Notes under the pieces: generated by a model
The model's input: only the letters and a program-made list of their open reading frames with translations
What the model was told of the DNA's origin: nothing
Databases searched by the model: none
From: Candidatus Thermokryptus mobilis
GTDB taxonomy: Bacteria > Bacteroidota > Ignavibacteria > Kryptoniales > Kryptoniaceae
Direction: 5' to 3'
NCBI RefSeq assembly: GCF_900070205.1
Contig: NZ_FAOO01000002.1
Span: 62,001 to 126,000, forward strand
Length of the DNA: 64,000 nucleotides
Made by a program: the position numbers and the translations under genes
Part shown: in pieces, positions 1 through 9,463 of the stretch
How the letters are laid out: each line of letters starts with the position of its first letter
How positions within the stretch are numbered: position 1 is the stretch's first letter

Positions 1-942
1 CTCCTCGTAACCGGTATTTTCAATAACCCGTCTCGTCTCATTTATCAAATCATCAACCGCTCTCTCACGAACAGGTCTATAAATCATCCCGGCGTTACAA
101 AATCTACAGCCCTGGGTGCATCCGCGCATGATCTCAAGTTGAAATCTATCGTGTACAACTTCAATTAACGGGACAATGGGTCTGTCGGGATAATGCTCGG
201 GCTTTAACTCAGGTATGACATTTCTCTTCACAGGCAACGGAAGCTCATCAAATAACTTCCTAATCCCTTTATATTTCCCTTCTTCATAAATTGGCTCGTA
301 AAATTTCGGGACATATACACCTTGCAATTTCTTCCCCGCTGTCAGTAGAATCTCATCTCTGCTCGCTCCATTTTTCCTCATCTCACGGTAAAGTTCAAGA
401 AACTGGGGTAACAAATTCTCCCCGTCCCCAAGAAGGAAAGCATCTATAAAAGCCGACATCGGCTCTGGATTACAAGCAACAGGACCACCAGCTATAACGA
501 TCGGATCACTTTCACCCCTATCGCTTGAAAAAATAGGTATCTGACCAAGTTCAAGCATATTTAAAATGTTGCTATAGTGAAGCTCATACTGCAATGTAAA
601 GCCAACGATATCAAAATCCCTTAATGGTCTTTTCGTCTCAAGTGAAAAAAGAGGTATCCCCTCTCTTCTCATAAGTTCCTCAGCATCGGTCCAAGGAGCA
701 TAAACCCTTTCAGCACATGCCCATTCAATTTTATTGACGATGTTATAAAGAATTTTAAAACCAATGTAAGACATCCCTATCTCATAAACATCCGGAAAAC
801 AAAGAGCAATCTTAACTTCAGCGTCTTCCTTAACGAGGATATTGAACTCATTACCGATATATCTACCTGGTTTACTAACAAATGGCAAAACTTTTTCCTC
901 AAACTCCTTCCACATATTAGCAAATCTATCCTCAAGGGGCAT
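1..942 (-). CDS. Radical SAM protein with B12-binding-type N-terminus (TIGR03960-like), 3' part outside window
   Basis: About 314 codons of the N-terminal part are visible; the gene runs off the left edge. The radical SAM [4Fe-4S] motif CTQGCRFC lies near residues 275-282, after a region that resembles the cobalamin-binding N-terminal domain of the TIGR03960/YgiQ-like group (reads such as ALCFPDVYEIGMSY and VIAGGPVACNPEP). Family knowledge: these proteins are B12-dependent radical SAM enzymes of poorly known substrate, often fused or adjacent to a DUF2344 protein in tRNA or ribosome-linked loci. The start is the ATG at 942-940; there is no clear Shine-Dalgarno. It is downstream of surE on the same strand, with 134 nt between them. 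The family is fairly sure; the substrate is unknown. Confidence 0.8.
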   Translation of the reverse strand, partial: MPLEDRFANMWKEFEEKVLPFVSKPGRYIGNEFNILVKEDAEVKIALCFPDVYEIGMSYIGFKILYNIVNKIEWACAERVYAPWTDAEELMRREGIPLFSLETKRPLRDFDIVGFTLQYELHYSNILNMLELGQIPIFSSDRGESDPIVIAGGPVACNPEPMSAFIDAFLLGDGENLLPQFLELYREMRKNGASRDEILLTAGKKLQGVYVPKFYEPIYEEGKYKGIRKLFDELPLPVKRNVIPELKPEHYPDRPIVPLIEVVHDRFQLEIMRGCTQGCRFCNAGMIYRPVRERAVDDLINETRRVIENTGYEE

Positions 943-971
943 TTTTGACAACACTTATTTTATTATTGAAA

Positions 972-1041
972 AAACCGAAACAGGCGACCAAACTTTAAAA
1001 ATCTTCAAATCTTACCCTCCGACCTGTTCCGGTTTCGGTTT
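972..1041 (-). other. Long-loop inverted repeat between surE and the radical SAM gene
   Basis: AAACCGAAAC at 972-981 is the reverse complement of GTTTCGGTTT at 1032-1041, with a 50-nt loop that can add a short inner pairing (AGG 982-984 with CCT 1023-1025). It sits in the gap between two genes on the minus strand. It could be an RNA structure in the leader of the radical SAM gene or chance; there is no T-tract typical of a terminator. Confidence 0.3.
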
Positions 1042-1076
1042 CAAAATTACGAAAAAAAAGCAAGTATTCCAAAGTT

Positions 1077-1865
1077 TTAATCAAATTTGAAAATCTCCTC
1101 AAGCCCACTTTTTTTCAATTTGCCAATCGCTTCATAATCAGTAAGGTCAAAGTGAATCGGTGTGATTGAAATATAATTGTTTTGAACTGCCGTGTGATCA
1201 GAATTTATATCTTCATGCTCATAATTCACAAATTTTCCAGTCAACCAATAATATTCCCTGCCGTTGGGGTCTTTACGCAGGTCAAACCAATCATCCCAAA
1301 ACGCCTTGCCCTGCCTTGTAATCAAAACCCCCTTTATTTCACTCTCTGGAACCGGGGGAACATTGACATTTAAAAGCGTCCCACTTGGAATTCCATTTCT
1401 AAATATAAACTGCGCCAACTTAGCTGCAAACTTTGCCGCAAATGAGAAATCGGGATTCGGTTCATAAGTTGCAAGCGAGATTGCAAACGATGGTATTCCT
1501 AAAATAGTCCCCTCCGTTGCAGCAGAGACAGTGCCAGAGTAAATTATATTAATTGAAGTGTTCATCCCGTGATTTATTCCCGAAATTAAGAGGTCAATTT
1601 TTTTATCCCTCAGAAGTGCCTTTACAGCAAGTTTGACAGCATCAGCTGGAGTTCCATCAACGGCATAACCGAAAAATTCACCGTTTTTATAAAACGGATT
1701 CACACGCAAAGGATACTGAACTGTTATAGCATGACCAACAGCACTCATCTGCTTTTCAGGTGCAACAACGGTCACATCAGCTATTTTTTTCAATTCCACC
1801 ACAAGCGCATAAATCCCCTCGGCATTTATGCCATCATCATTTGAAACAAGAATATGCTTTCTCAT
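1077..1865 (-). CDS. surE: 5'/3'-nucleotidase SurE
   Basis: A 262-residue SurE, a metal-dependent cytoplasmic phosphatase that removes phosphate from nucleoside 5'- and 3'-monophosphates (established for the family). Visible hallmarks are the NDDG metal site at residues 9-12, the SAVGH segment near residue 41, SGINHG near 95 and SGTVSAA near 109. The length is normal for the family. The start codon overlaps the stop of the upstream TPR gene by 4 nt (ATGA), so the two are probably translated in a coupled way. In some bacteria surE lies with stress-survival genes; here it follows a secreted TPR protein. Confidence 0.95.
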   Translation of the reverse strand: MRKHILVSNDDGINAEGIYALVVELKKIADVTVVAPEKQMSAVGHAITVQYPLRVNPFYKNGEFFGYAVDGTPADAVKLAVKALLRDKKIDLLISGINHGMNTSINIIYSGTVSAATEGTILGIPSFAISLATYEPNPDFSFAAKFAAKLAQFIFRNGIPSGTLLNVNVPPVPESEIKGVLITRQGKAFWDDWFDLRKDPNGREYYWLTGKFVNYEHEDINSDHTAVQNNYISITPIHFDLTDYEAIGKLKKSGLEEIFKFD

Positions 1866-3778
1866 CTCTTCGGTTTTACCTCTTCTCTTTTTCCATTCTT
1901 AAGTTCTTTTAACTCTTGAATTCTCTTTAATTCTTCATACGCCTCCTTTCTATCCGGATTTATCTCGGCTGCTTTTTTCAATACACTTTCAGCTTCAGAA
2001 ATTTTCCCAGCATTTGCATACACAATCCCAAGATAAACATATTGCTCATAATTGAAGGGGTTATAGCTTATCGCCCTGTTGAGCGACTCTATCGCTTTAT
2101 CGTAAAGTTTAAGCTCGTTATAAACATAACCGAGAAGCGTTCTTATTATCCAGAAGTCATTTCCGCTTGAGAGCGCCGACTCAAGTACAGTCCTTGAATC
2201 CGCCCAATTGCCCTGCGCCTTGTAAACATCAAATAAACGCTCATAAGCAAGGACAAAATTTGAATCAAGCGAAATCGCCTTTGTCAAATAAATTATAGCA
2301 GGATAAAAATCGTTATCGCTCAAATATATTTCCGCTATCGTATAATTCGCCAATGGAAATCTCGGTTCAAGAAGAATCGCTCTCCTTATCGCATCAAGCC
2401 CACCGGTCTTGTCTCCCTTTGAAAATTTATCCAAACCATCGCGATAAAAAGCAATCGCCTCGGATTCCAAATTTTTCTCCTTGACAAAAATCATGCTTCG
2501 CAAAATCTCAAGTCGTCTTATAAGCTCCCTATCAGTTAATGACTTCAAAGCCTTGAAAATATAATTTTTGCTTTCAGTGTAGTTCCCTCGCACATAATTA
2601 TCAACAGCTAGGAAAATTTCATAGTATGGCTCTGGAAGTTGCTTTGAATTATTTAAAAGATTTACGAGAAACTTCTCGTCAAAAAGCGTTCCCTTTGTCT
2701 TTAAATTTGAGATGCAAACCCTTTGGAATATCTCATAATCTTTCTCAACTCCAAAGACCTTTAAATTTGCAAGAACCGTGTCGGGCAAAACGAACTCAAA
2801 TTTCGTCGTATCTGGGTTATTCCAAAATGATTCAGATGTGAAAGCATATGCAAGCGCCGAAATCACAAGGCGATACCTGAAATTTTCACCCCCTTCCGTG
2901 TTGAGCCAGCCGATACTTTTTACATCAAGGCGATATTTCTCTGCTTTGATCTCATTTTCAATCTTTTCAAAATAACTATTCGCTCGCGAAAGCATAGCAA
3001 ATACAGCTGTATCAGCAAGGACATTTACTTTCGGCGTCAAAACATTATTAACATAATTTTGAAACTTAACTTTCAAACTGTCATATTCCTTAAGTTTATC
3101 CTCCGGCTCCATTGACGCTGAAACAACCAAATTAAACTTATCAACAAGGTCAATAAGGATGTTATCAAGCGATTTTATACACTTTTCACGAGCATCTTTG
3201 TAAAAAGAAAATTTTTTCGCCATCTCGTCAGTGACAAGCTCAAACAAAACATTTGCTGAAGCGCTGTAATCGCCACCACTGTAAAGTTTAACCCCCTCTT
3301 GATATTTCGCTATCGCCTTTGAATAACCTTCCCATAAATTTTCCGGAACGCTCATATCACCCCTGCTGACAACCTTCTCAGAAATCGGATAAACTATCGT
3401 AAACGGTTTCTCAAGCTTAAATTTTTTCTCAAAACCAATCACAATCCCCATTTTACCATCAGATGTAACAAAATCATAAATTTCGGGATAAAAAACATTC
3501 CCACCCTGCTGTATCAAAATCTTCCCCGTGAGCTCTTTCGCAAATTCCTCATCAATCTTCCAATCCCCCTCAGGAGTGCAGAAAAAATAATAATATGCTC
3601 CTTTTGACACATCAACATCCGTGAAATCTTTCTTCACATTTTCAACCGTAAAACTAATAGTTACATATCTCTCCCCCCTGAGCAATGTTTTCTCCCTTAC
3701 TTTCAATGTCAAACTTTGCGAAAAAACCCATGTGGTAGATAAAATGAGAAACAACGCTACAATGGTTGACTTTCTCAT
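1862..3778 (-). CDS. Secreted TPR-repeat protein
   Basis: A 638-residue protein with a signal peptide at its N-terminus (MRKSTIVALF, hydrophobic core, ending VFSQ) and a run of tetratricopeptide repeats in roughly the last 200 residues (for example LPLANYTIAEIYLSDNDFYPAI-type helices with the usual Gly/Ala/Pro positions). The middle is helical and unrecognised; the first 150 residues look beta-rich. I chose the ATG at 3778 because it begins the signal peptide; an in-frame codon 20 residues upstream would bury it. It probably acts in the periplasm or at the outer membrane as a scaffold. It is coupled to surE by a 4-nt overlap. Function unknown. Confidence 0.8.
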   Translation of the reverse strand: MRKSTIVALFLILSTTWVFSQSLTLKVREKTLLRGERYVTISFTVENVKKDFTDVDVSKGAYYYFFCTPEGDWKIDEEFAKELTGKILIQQGGNVFYPEIYDFVTSDGKMGIVIGFEKKFKLEKPFTIVYPISEKVVSRGDMSVPENLWEGYSKAIAKYQEGVKLYSGGDYSASANVLFELVTDEMAKKFSFYKDAREKCIKSLDNILIDLVDKFNLVVSASMEPEDKLKEYDSLKVKFQNYVNNVLTPKVNVLADTAVFAMLSRANSYFEKIENEIKAEKYRLDVKSIGWLNTEGGENFRYRLVISALAYAFTSESFWNNPDTTKFEFVLPDTVLANLKVFGVEKDYEIFQRVCISNLKTKGTLFDEKFLVNLLNNSKQLPEPYYEIFLAVDNYVRGNYTESKNYIFKALKSLTDRELIRRLEILRSMIFVKEKNLESEAIAFYRDGLDKFSKGDKTGGLDAIRRAILLEPRFPLANYTIAEIYLSDNDFYPAIIYLTKAISLDSNFVLAYERLFDVYKAQGNWADSRTVLESALSSGNDFWIIRTLLGYVYNELKLYDKAIESLNRAISYNPFNYEQYVYLGIVYANAGKISEAESVLKKAAEINPDRKEAYEELKRIQELKELKNGKREEVKPKR

Positions 3779-3896
3779 CTTTGTTTCGCCTTTTAGTTTA
3801 CTTTTTGATAAGTTACCAAAATATTGCATTAAAATCAATCAGCGATTTGCAATTTAATTCGGCAAAGTTTAAATTTTTTCAAAAAAGGGTAAAGAA
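3779..3896. promoter_or_regulatory. Divergent intergenic region, likely promoters both ways
   Basis: These 118 nt separate a minus-strand operon (TPR protein, surE) from a plus-strand gene, so each strand needs a promoter here unless read through. The region is AT-rich. I could not pick a convincing -35/-10 pair on either strand. Confidence 0.3.
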
Positions 3897-4529
3897 ATGG
3901 TTGAACAAACGATCAAAGCCAGAAGGATTCCCGATTATCTTTATCCAAGAAGGGGCTCCGCCGTGATGTTTAAAAATAGATTTCTTGAATCATTGACCAA
4001 AACACATCCATTGACCCCGCTTATAGTTTATCTTCCCGTTGTCATTTACTTTATCGCTTACTCATCCTACAAGTTAAACTTCAAGACATTGGCGATATTC
4101 GTTTTGTTTCTCACGGGCGCTTTTTCATGGACGCTTGCAGAGTATCTTTTACACAGGTTTGTATTTCACTTTGAACCGAAGACACCTATTGGTTTAAAAA
4201 TACAGTTTATGATACACGGTGTCCATCATCAATATCCTCGCGACCCCAAACGTCTCGTAATGCCCCCGGTGGTTAGCTTAACGCTTGCGGTTTTATTTTG
4301 GTATTTGTTTAGATATTCGCTCGGCATTTATGCCTTTGCATTTTTCCCGGGATTTGTCGCTGGTTACATCGCCTATGATATGACTCATTACGCAATTCAT
4401 CATTTTAAACCGCCAAAGAATAAACTACGCACACTCTGGAAACATCATCTTAAACATCATTACCAAGCACCTGATAGATCTTTTGGCGTTTCAACCCCAC
4501 TATGGGACTATATTTTTAGGACGATATAG
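3897..4529 (+). CDS. Fatty acid hydroxylase / sterol desaturase superfamily membrane protein
   Basis: A 210-residue integral membrane protein of the FA_hydroxylase family (PF04116). The histidine clusters that bind the di-iron centre are all visible: HRFVFH at residues 86-91, HGVHH at 107-111, HYAIHH at 164-169 and HHLKHH at 183-188. Hydrophobic helices lie between them. Family members use O2 to hydroxylate or desaturate lipids such as fatty acids, sterols or carotenoids; the short length resembles FA2H-like or carotene-hydroxylase-like members. The substrate cannot be told from sequence. It lies 40 nt upstream of the large hybrid kinase on the same strand, so the two may share a transcript. 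Confidence 0.88.
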   Translation: MVEQTIKARRIPDYLYPRRGSAVMFKNRFLESLTKTHPLTPLIVYLPVVIYFIAYSSYKLNFKTLAIFVLFLTGAFSWTLAEYLLHRFVFHFEPKTPIGLKIQFMIHGVHHQYPRDPKRLVMPPVVSLTLAVLFWYLFRYSLGIYAFAFFPGFVAGYIAYDMTHYAIHHFKPPKNKLRTLWKHHLKHHYQAPDRSFGVSTPLWDYIFRTI

Positions 4530-4569
4530 AGCTAAACAAGCTTGGTCAAAAAATTAAGAAAGTTTCAAA

Positions 4570-7500
4570 ATGAACTTGAAAATTGACCCCGGGATTAAGG
4601 AAACTTCAAATGTTCAATCATTCTCACTGAAAACAGCCTTACTCTATTCTATACTTACCGCCTTAATTATAAATTTTGCGGTATTTCTGAATCAATGGTT
4701 TTACGGTGGAGAAATTGAACTTGACCTTTTCATCATACCTTCAGCAGTTGGAGCAATTTTTGGGATTATATTTTCAATGTTGAGATTGGCTGTTGAAAGA
4801 AAAATAGCAGAGGCGAAGAGATTCTGGGAAGGTGTGTTTCAGTCCGCGATAAATGGAATAATTTTAACCGATTTGACCGGAAAGATAAAATATGCAAACG
4901 ATTACGCCATCAATTATCACGAGTATACGCTTGAGGAGTTAAAGGAATTTTACATATTTGACCTTGTCACGCCTGAATTTATTGAAATAGTCCGCGAGTA
5001 TATAAAGGACTTAATTGAGCGAAATGAAACGGAAGCGCTTGAGATTGGGTTTTTAACAAAGAGTGGCAAAGTAAAATATGCTGAATTAAGCGGGAGGTTG
5101 GTAAAGCACGGTTCAAGTGAATTGATTCAATTTGTTGAGATTGACACAACTGAGAAAAGAAGATTTGAAAATGAACTGATTGAAGCAGAGAAAAAATACA
5201 GGGAACTTTTTGAAAACGCGGTCATCGGCGTATACAGGACAACACCAGACGGCAAGATAATTGATGTCAATCCTGCCTTTGTGAAAATGTTTGGTGCGAA
5301 GGACAAGTTTGAGATATTGCGAATGAAGGCATCCGATCTTTACGCTGACCCAAGGGACAGAGAAATTTTCATCCGCGCACTTGAAATTTCCGACTCAATA
5401 TCAAACTTTGAGAACAGATTAAAACGACTTGACGGGAAGGAAATAATAGTGCGTGAGCATGTAAGGGCTGTAAAGGACTCACTTGGAAATGTCATCTTTT
5501 ACGATGGAATGATTGAGGATATAACAGAGCAGAGAAAAGCAGAGGAGAAGCTAAAGGAGTCGGAAGAAAAATATAGAACGCTTGTTGAGGGTTCACTTGC
5601 TGGGACATATATCTTTCAGGATGGCAAATTCAAATTCGTCAGCGGTCAAATTCTTTCAATCTTCGGATTTACACCACAAGAAGTGCTTAACACAAGGAGA
5701 ATTTTAGAAATTGTTCATCCCGAAGACAGGAAAAAAGTGATTAAATTGTTCACTTCAAACTTGAAAGGTGATATTTCAAAGTCGGGCTCTCAATTCAGGA
5801 TTATTAAGAAGAACGGAGAAATAGCTTGGGTTGAGGTTCTTAATAATTTGATCAATTACGAGGGCAAGCCGGCGCTTTTAGGCACCATGCTTGATATAAC
5901 CGATAGAATAAAGGCAGAGCAAAGAAACAGGATAATGTCCCAGCTTTTACTTTCGCTTAACGATGCGGTTGTATTAACTGATGAAAATGGGAACATACTT
6001 GAAGTCAACGATGCCTTCTGCAGGGTAACCGGTTATTCAAAAGATGAAGTGATAGGCAAAAACCCAAGAATTTTAAAATCCGGGCTTCACGATGCGAATT
6101 TTTATAAAGAAATGTGGGAGTCAATTTTAACGAAGGGATATTGGAGAGGCGAGATAATAAACAAAAAGAAAAACGGGGAATTTTACTTCGCTTTACTTTC
6201 AATATCTTCAATTAAAGACGAGATTCACGGTTTGACTTATTATCTCGGGATTCAGTCCGATATAACCGAGCGAAAGAAAGCAGAGGAACAAATAAGATAC
6301 CAGGCGAATCTTCTTGAAAATGTCAACGACGCAATAATCGCAGCTGATTTGAATTATAGAATCACATCCTGGAACAAAGCAGCTGAGAAAATGTATGGAT
6401 ATAAAGCTGAGGAGGTCATTGGAAAAGAGATAAGCGAAGTTGTTAAAGTTGAATTCCCTGACTTGACGCGTGAGCAGGTAAGGCAAATACTTCAAGAAAA
6501 GGGATTTTGGAAAGGTGAAGCGATTCATTACAATAGATTTGGCGAAAAAATCTATGTCAGTTCTTCTCTTTCAATTATAAGAGACATCAACGGAAACCCG
6601 ATCGGAACGGTTGGGATAAACCGCGACATAACCGAGCAAAAGAAGGCGGAAGAGAAATTAAAACTTTACGCTGAACAGCTTGAACTAGCTAACGCACAAC
6701 TTCAGGAGCTGAACAAACTTAAAAGTGAATTTCTCGCTAATACCTCGCATGAACTTAGAACCCCATTGAATTCAATAATTGGATTTCTAAATCTCATCAA
6801 AGAAGGTCTTTACGAAAGTAAAGAAGAGATGATGCAATTTGTTGACAACGCTTTGATGAGTGCGAGGCATCTTTTGAACATAATAAATGACATACTTGAC
6901 ATAGCCAAAATTGAAGCTGGAAAACTTGAATTGACAATTGAAGATGTTGAGGTATCTGAACTTCTTCAAGAGGTTTGGACCCTGTCACATGTTCAGGCGG
7001 AGCAGAAAAAGCTTGAATATAGGGTGATATATCCCGAGAAGCCGATTTTCATAAGAGGGGACAGAAACCGTTTGAAACAAATTTTATTGAATTTGATCGG
7101 GAACGCAATAAAATTCACACATAAGGGTGGCATAACTGTAAAAGCGGAGGTTTTTGAGGAAAAAGGTCATTGCCAATTTTCTGTAATTGACACAGGAATT
7201 GGGATATCAAAAGAGAAGCAAGCGAAACTCTTCCAAAAGTTTGTTCAAGCTGATGGAACAACCACAAGAAAATACGGCGGAACAGGACTTGGCTTAGCCA
7301 TAACGAAAAGCTTGGTTGAGATAATGGGCGGTGTAATTGAACTTTTCAGCGAAGGTGAAGGCAAAGGAACAACAGTAACTTTTACGATACCACTGTCAAC
7401 GAAATCGTTTGATAAAGAAATCACGATAAAACAAGGTGAAATCTACGGCGATTCAGGCCTTCTGATACTTGCAGTTGATGACGACCCTGGATTTGCTGAA

Positions 7501-8244
7501 TTTTTGAAGACATTTCTTGTGAAAAACTCATTTAGGTTTTTATGGGTTGATAACGCAGATGACGGTTGGGATTACATATTGAAATTTAAGCCAGATGTTT
7601 TGATACTTGACTATGCAATCCCGCATAAATCTTCAGCAAAATTGAAAAACGGTTTTGATATAGTTTTGAGAATTTACGACACGCCCGAACTCAAAGACAT
7701 GCCTATAATCATCGTCACAGGTCATCTGCAAAAGGTAAATGAACTCCTGAAACTTTCATTTATAAATTTTAAGCCCAGCGTCGTTGAAAAACCAATTGAA
7801 CCTGAACATTTGCTCAAGATTTTGAAACAATTTGTAAAAGAAAAAAACGAAATTGACATATTGCTTGCTGATGATGACCCGAACATTGAAATTTTCCTTA
7901 GAAAAATTTTGCCACATAAATTTAAAATTGACTACGCAAAAAACGGAAAAGAAGCGATTGAAAAGATTAAATCCAAAAATTACGATATACTCCTGCTTGA
8001 TTTGATGATGCCTGAGCTAAATGGCTACGATGTCATCAGAGAACTCAGGATAAAAAAACTTGCCCCAGAACTCCCAATTCTTGTTATAACAAATTACCCA
8101 GAACCAACTACACAAGAAGAGAAAGAACTTCTCTCAAAGAGCATGGGGATAATCGTCGTTGATAAAAGCGAGCTTAACAGTCAGCCAGAAAAACTCATAT
8201 CATTGATAAACAAAAGCATTAAAACAAATCAAAGGATTGTTTGA
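4570..8244 (+). CDS. Multi-PAS hybrid sensor histidine kinase with two receiver domains
   Basis: A 1224-residue membrane-anchored sensor. Order: two transmembrane helices (about residues 22-70), five PAS/PAC units (about 85-200, 205-325, 330-440, 450-570, 575-695), a short coiled coil, a HisKA domain with the phospho-accepting His727 in SHELRTP, a complete HATPase (N-box LIGNAIKFTH, D-box DTGIGIS, G2 box GGTGLGLAI), then two receivers. The receivers carry acid pockets DDDP near 970 and 1099 and phosphoacceptor aspartates at about 1014 (LILDYA) and 1144 (LLLDLM). It probably autophosphorylates and passes phosphate to its own receivers or to the two response regulators that overlap it downstream. 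What the PAS domains sense is unknown. It is the only fully intact kinase in this block. Confidence 0.95.
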   Translation: MNLKIDPGIKETSNVQSFSLKTALLYSILTALIINFAVFLNQWFYGGEIELDLFIIPSAVGAIFGIIFSMLRLAVERKIAEAKRFWEGVFQSAINGIILTDLTGKIKYANDYAINYHEYTLEELKEFYIFDLVTPEFIEIVREYIKDLIERNETEALEIGFLTKSGKVKYAELSGRLVKHGSSELIQFVEIDTTEKRRFENELIEAEKKYRELFENAVIGVYRTTPDGKIIDVNPAFVKMFGAKDKFEILRMKASDLYADPRDREIFIRALEISDSISNFENRLKRLDGKEIIVREHVRAVKDSLGNVIFYDGMIEDITEQRKAEEKLKESEEKYRTLVEGSLAGTYIFQDGKFKFVSGQILSIFGFTPQEVLNTRRILEIVHPEDRKKVIKLFTSNLKGDISKSGSQFRIIKKNGEIAWVEVLNNLINYEGKPALLGTMLDITDRIKAEQRNRIMSQLLLSLNDAVVLTDENGNILEVNDAFCRVTGYSKDEVIGKNPRILKSGLHDANFYKEMWESILTKGYWRGEIINKKKNGEFYFALLSISSIKDEIHGLTYYLGIQSDITERKKAEEQIRYQANLLENVNDAIIAADLNYRITSWNKAAEKMYGYKAEEVIGKEISEVVKVEFPDLTREQVRQILQEKGFWKGEAIHYNRFGEKIYVSSSLSIIRDINGNPIGTVGINRDITEQKKAEEKLKLYAEQLELANAQLQELNKLKSEFLANTSHELRTPLNSIIGFLNLIKEGLYESKEEMMQFVDNALMSARHLLNIINDILDIAKIEAGKLELTIEDVEVSELLQEVWTLSHVQAEQKKLEYRVIYPEKPIFIRGDRNRLKQILLNLIGNAIKFTHKGGITVKAEVFEEKGHCQFSVIDTGIGISKEKQAKLFQKFVQADGTTTRKYGGTGLGLAITKSLVEIMGGVIELFSEGEGKGTTVTFTIPLSTKSFDKEITIKQGEIYGDSGLLILAVDDDPGFAEFLKTFLVKNSFRFLWVDNADDGWDYILKFKPDVLILDYAIPHKSSAKLKNGFDIVLRIYDTPELKDMPIIIVTGHLQKVNELLKLSFINFKPSVVEKPIEPEHLLKILKQFVKEKNEIDILLADDDPNIEIFLRKILPHKFKIDYAKNGKEAIEKIKSKNYDILLLDLMMPELNGYDVIRELRIKKLAPELPILVITNYPEPTTQEEKELLSKSMGIIVVDKSELNSQPEKLISLINKSIKTNQRIV

Positions 8245-8636
8245 TGCCTCATATACTTGTCGTTGAGGATGACAAATTAACTGCGCAACTTTTTGAAATA
8301 ATTTTGAAAAGGAGAGGGAAATTTGATGTGACCGTTACAGATGACGGGGATAAGATCATGGAAATTTTAAACTCGGGAAATGTTGACCTGATAATCATGG
8401 ATGTTTCGCTTTCGGGAACTATCGTTAACGGTTCCCAAGTTGACGGAATAAAACTTTCCAAGATGATAAAGGAGAATGAAAGGACTGCAAAAATTCCAAT
8501 AATACTTGCAACTGCACATGCCATGAGAGGCGATGCTGAAAGATTCCTTGAAGAAAGCAAAGCGGATGATTACATTTCAAAACCGATAACTGATCATAAC
8601 TTCTTGATTGAAAAAATTAAAAGGTTTCTAAAGTGA
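8244..8636 (+). CDS. Single-domain CheY-like response regulator
   Basis: A 130-residue stand-alone receiver domain with no output domain. It has the acidic pocket (VVEDD near residues 6-10), the phosphoacceptor Asp in IIMDVSL, the conserved Thr/Ser segment (LATAHAM) and Lys in ISKPI. I chose the ATG at 8244, whose A is the last base of the kinase stop codon, over the TTG one codon earlier. The overlap means translational coupling, so this is a likely direct phosphate acceptor for the hybrid kinase. A 5-residue insertion after the phosphosite (SGTIVNGSQVDG) is longer than usual. Confidence 0.92.
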   Translation: MPHILVVEDDKLTAQLFEIILKRRGKFDVTVTDDGDKIMEILNSGNVDLIIMDVSLSGTIVNGSQVDGIKLSKMIKENERTAKIPIILATAHAMRGDAERFLEESKADDYISKPITDHNFLIEKIKRFLK

Positions 8637-9304
8637 GCGATGAAATAAAGGGTAAAGTTTTAATCGTTGAAGACGATAAAAATTACGCTGAGATTTTGAA
8701 AAGGGTGATAATGAAAAACGAATATGAAATCAATTTAGCATACGATGGCAAGGAAGGTCTTGAACTTTCAACTAAATGGAAACCGGATGTGATAATTGTT
8801 GATTGGATGATGCCTGGGATGTCGGGGATTGAGTTGATCTCAAAGTTGAGGGAACATCCCGAATTGAGATTTTCATATATCATTATGCTAACAGCGAGAG
8901 TTGAAACCGAGGATAAAATAACCGGGCTTGAAGCTGGAGCCGACGATTTCATAACAAAGCCGGTTGATTTCGGTGAGCTCATCGCAAGGATAAGAGTCGG
9001 GTTTAGGATAAAAAAACTTCAAAGTGAAATAGCGGAGCTTCAACACGAATCCGCACTTCTTGAAATGGCAAGGACCCTTGGTCACGAGATAAACAACCCA
9101 CTCAACATAATTTACCTTGCGCTTGAACTTATAAATCGTGCCTTCAAAGAGGACAACCCCGACAAGGAAAAAATAATAGAAAATCTAAACCGTATCCATC
9201 AAGCTTCAGAAAGGATAAAAGAAATCGTCAACAAACTCATATCCTTGCGAAAACCCGCCTTTAAAGAATATGTAAACGGCAAAAGAATGCTTGACCTGGG
9301 TTAA
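8633..9304 (+). CDS. Receiver fused to a lone HisKA dimerisation domain (no ATPase domain)
   Basis: A 223-residue protein with a complete receiver (EDDK near residues 12-15, phosphosite IIVDWMMPG, TKPVD lysine) followed by a coiled linker and a HisKA-type dimerisation helix pair with an intact H-box (GHEINNPLN, His at about residue 151). The protein then stops; no N, D or G box follows, and the bases after the stop are non-coding in all frames, so this is not a recent frameshift. It may be a phosphotransfer protein (like Spo0B or ChpT in principle) or a dimerisation partner for the upstream kinase. The start is a GTG overlapping the previous stop by 4 nt. Confidence 0.85.
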   Translation: MSDEIKGKVLIVEDDKNYAEILKRVIMKNEYEINLAYDGKEGLELSTKWKPDVIIVDWMMPGMSGIELISKLREHPELRFSYIIMLTARVETEDKITGLEAGADDFITKPVDFGELIARIRVGFRIKKLQSEIAELQHESALLEMARTLGHEINNPLNIIYLALELINRAFKEDNPDKEKIIENLNRIHQASERIKEIVNKLISLRKPAFKEYVNGKRMLDLG

Positions 9305-9313
9305 AAAGCATAT

Positions 9314-9342
9314 AAAAATTACCCACCGTTTTTGTAATTTTT
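9314..9342 (+). terminator. Possible weak terminator hairpin after the signalling genes
   Basis: A perfect 9-bp inverted repeat, AAAAATTAC (9314-9322) and GTAATTTTT (9334-9342), with an 11-nt loop, lies just after the stop at 9304. The stem is AT-rich and its right arm supplies the T-run. It could weakly end the kinase transcript before the next gene, which starts about 120 nt later. Confidence 0.35.
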
Positions 9343-9463
9343 ACAAAGTCAATCGTTTAACCCCACTTTAAACTCCAATTTTTCAATTCTTTTCAAAACC
9401 TTCTACTTTGGCACAATAGTTGAGATTTTACTTTGTTAGAAGCGAACAAATTTGGTTTTAGAG

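Noticed and set aside
842-1090. Plus-strand 82-residue frame covering the radical SAM start and the hairpin
   Set aside because: It overlaps a real gene in the opposite strand and shows no family features.
8633-9304. Frameshift explanation for the missing kinase domain
   Set aside because: No N-, D- or G-box sequence follows in any frame before the next gene, so the protein is naturally short.
9400-9463. Bacteroidota-type promoter (TTTG / TAnnTTTG) upstream of the degenerate receiver
   Set aside because: The -7 element reads TACTTTG, one base short of the consensus.
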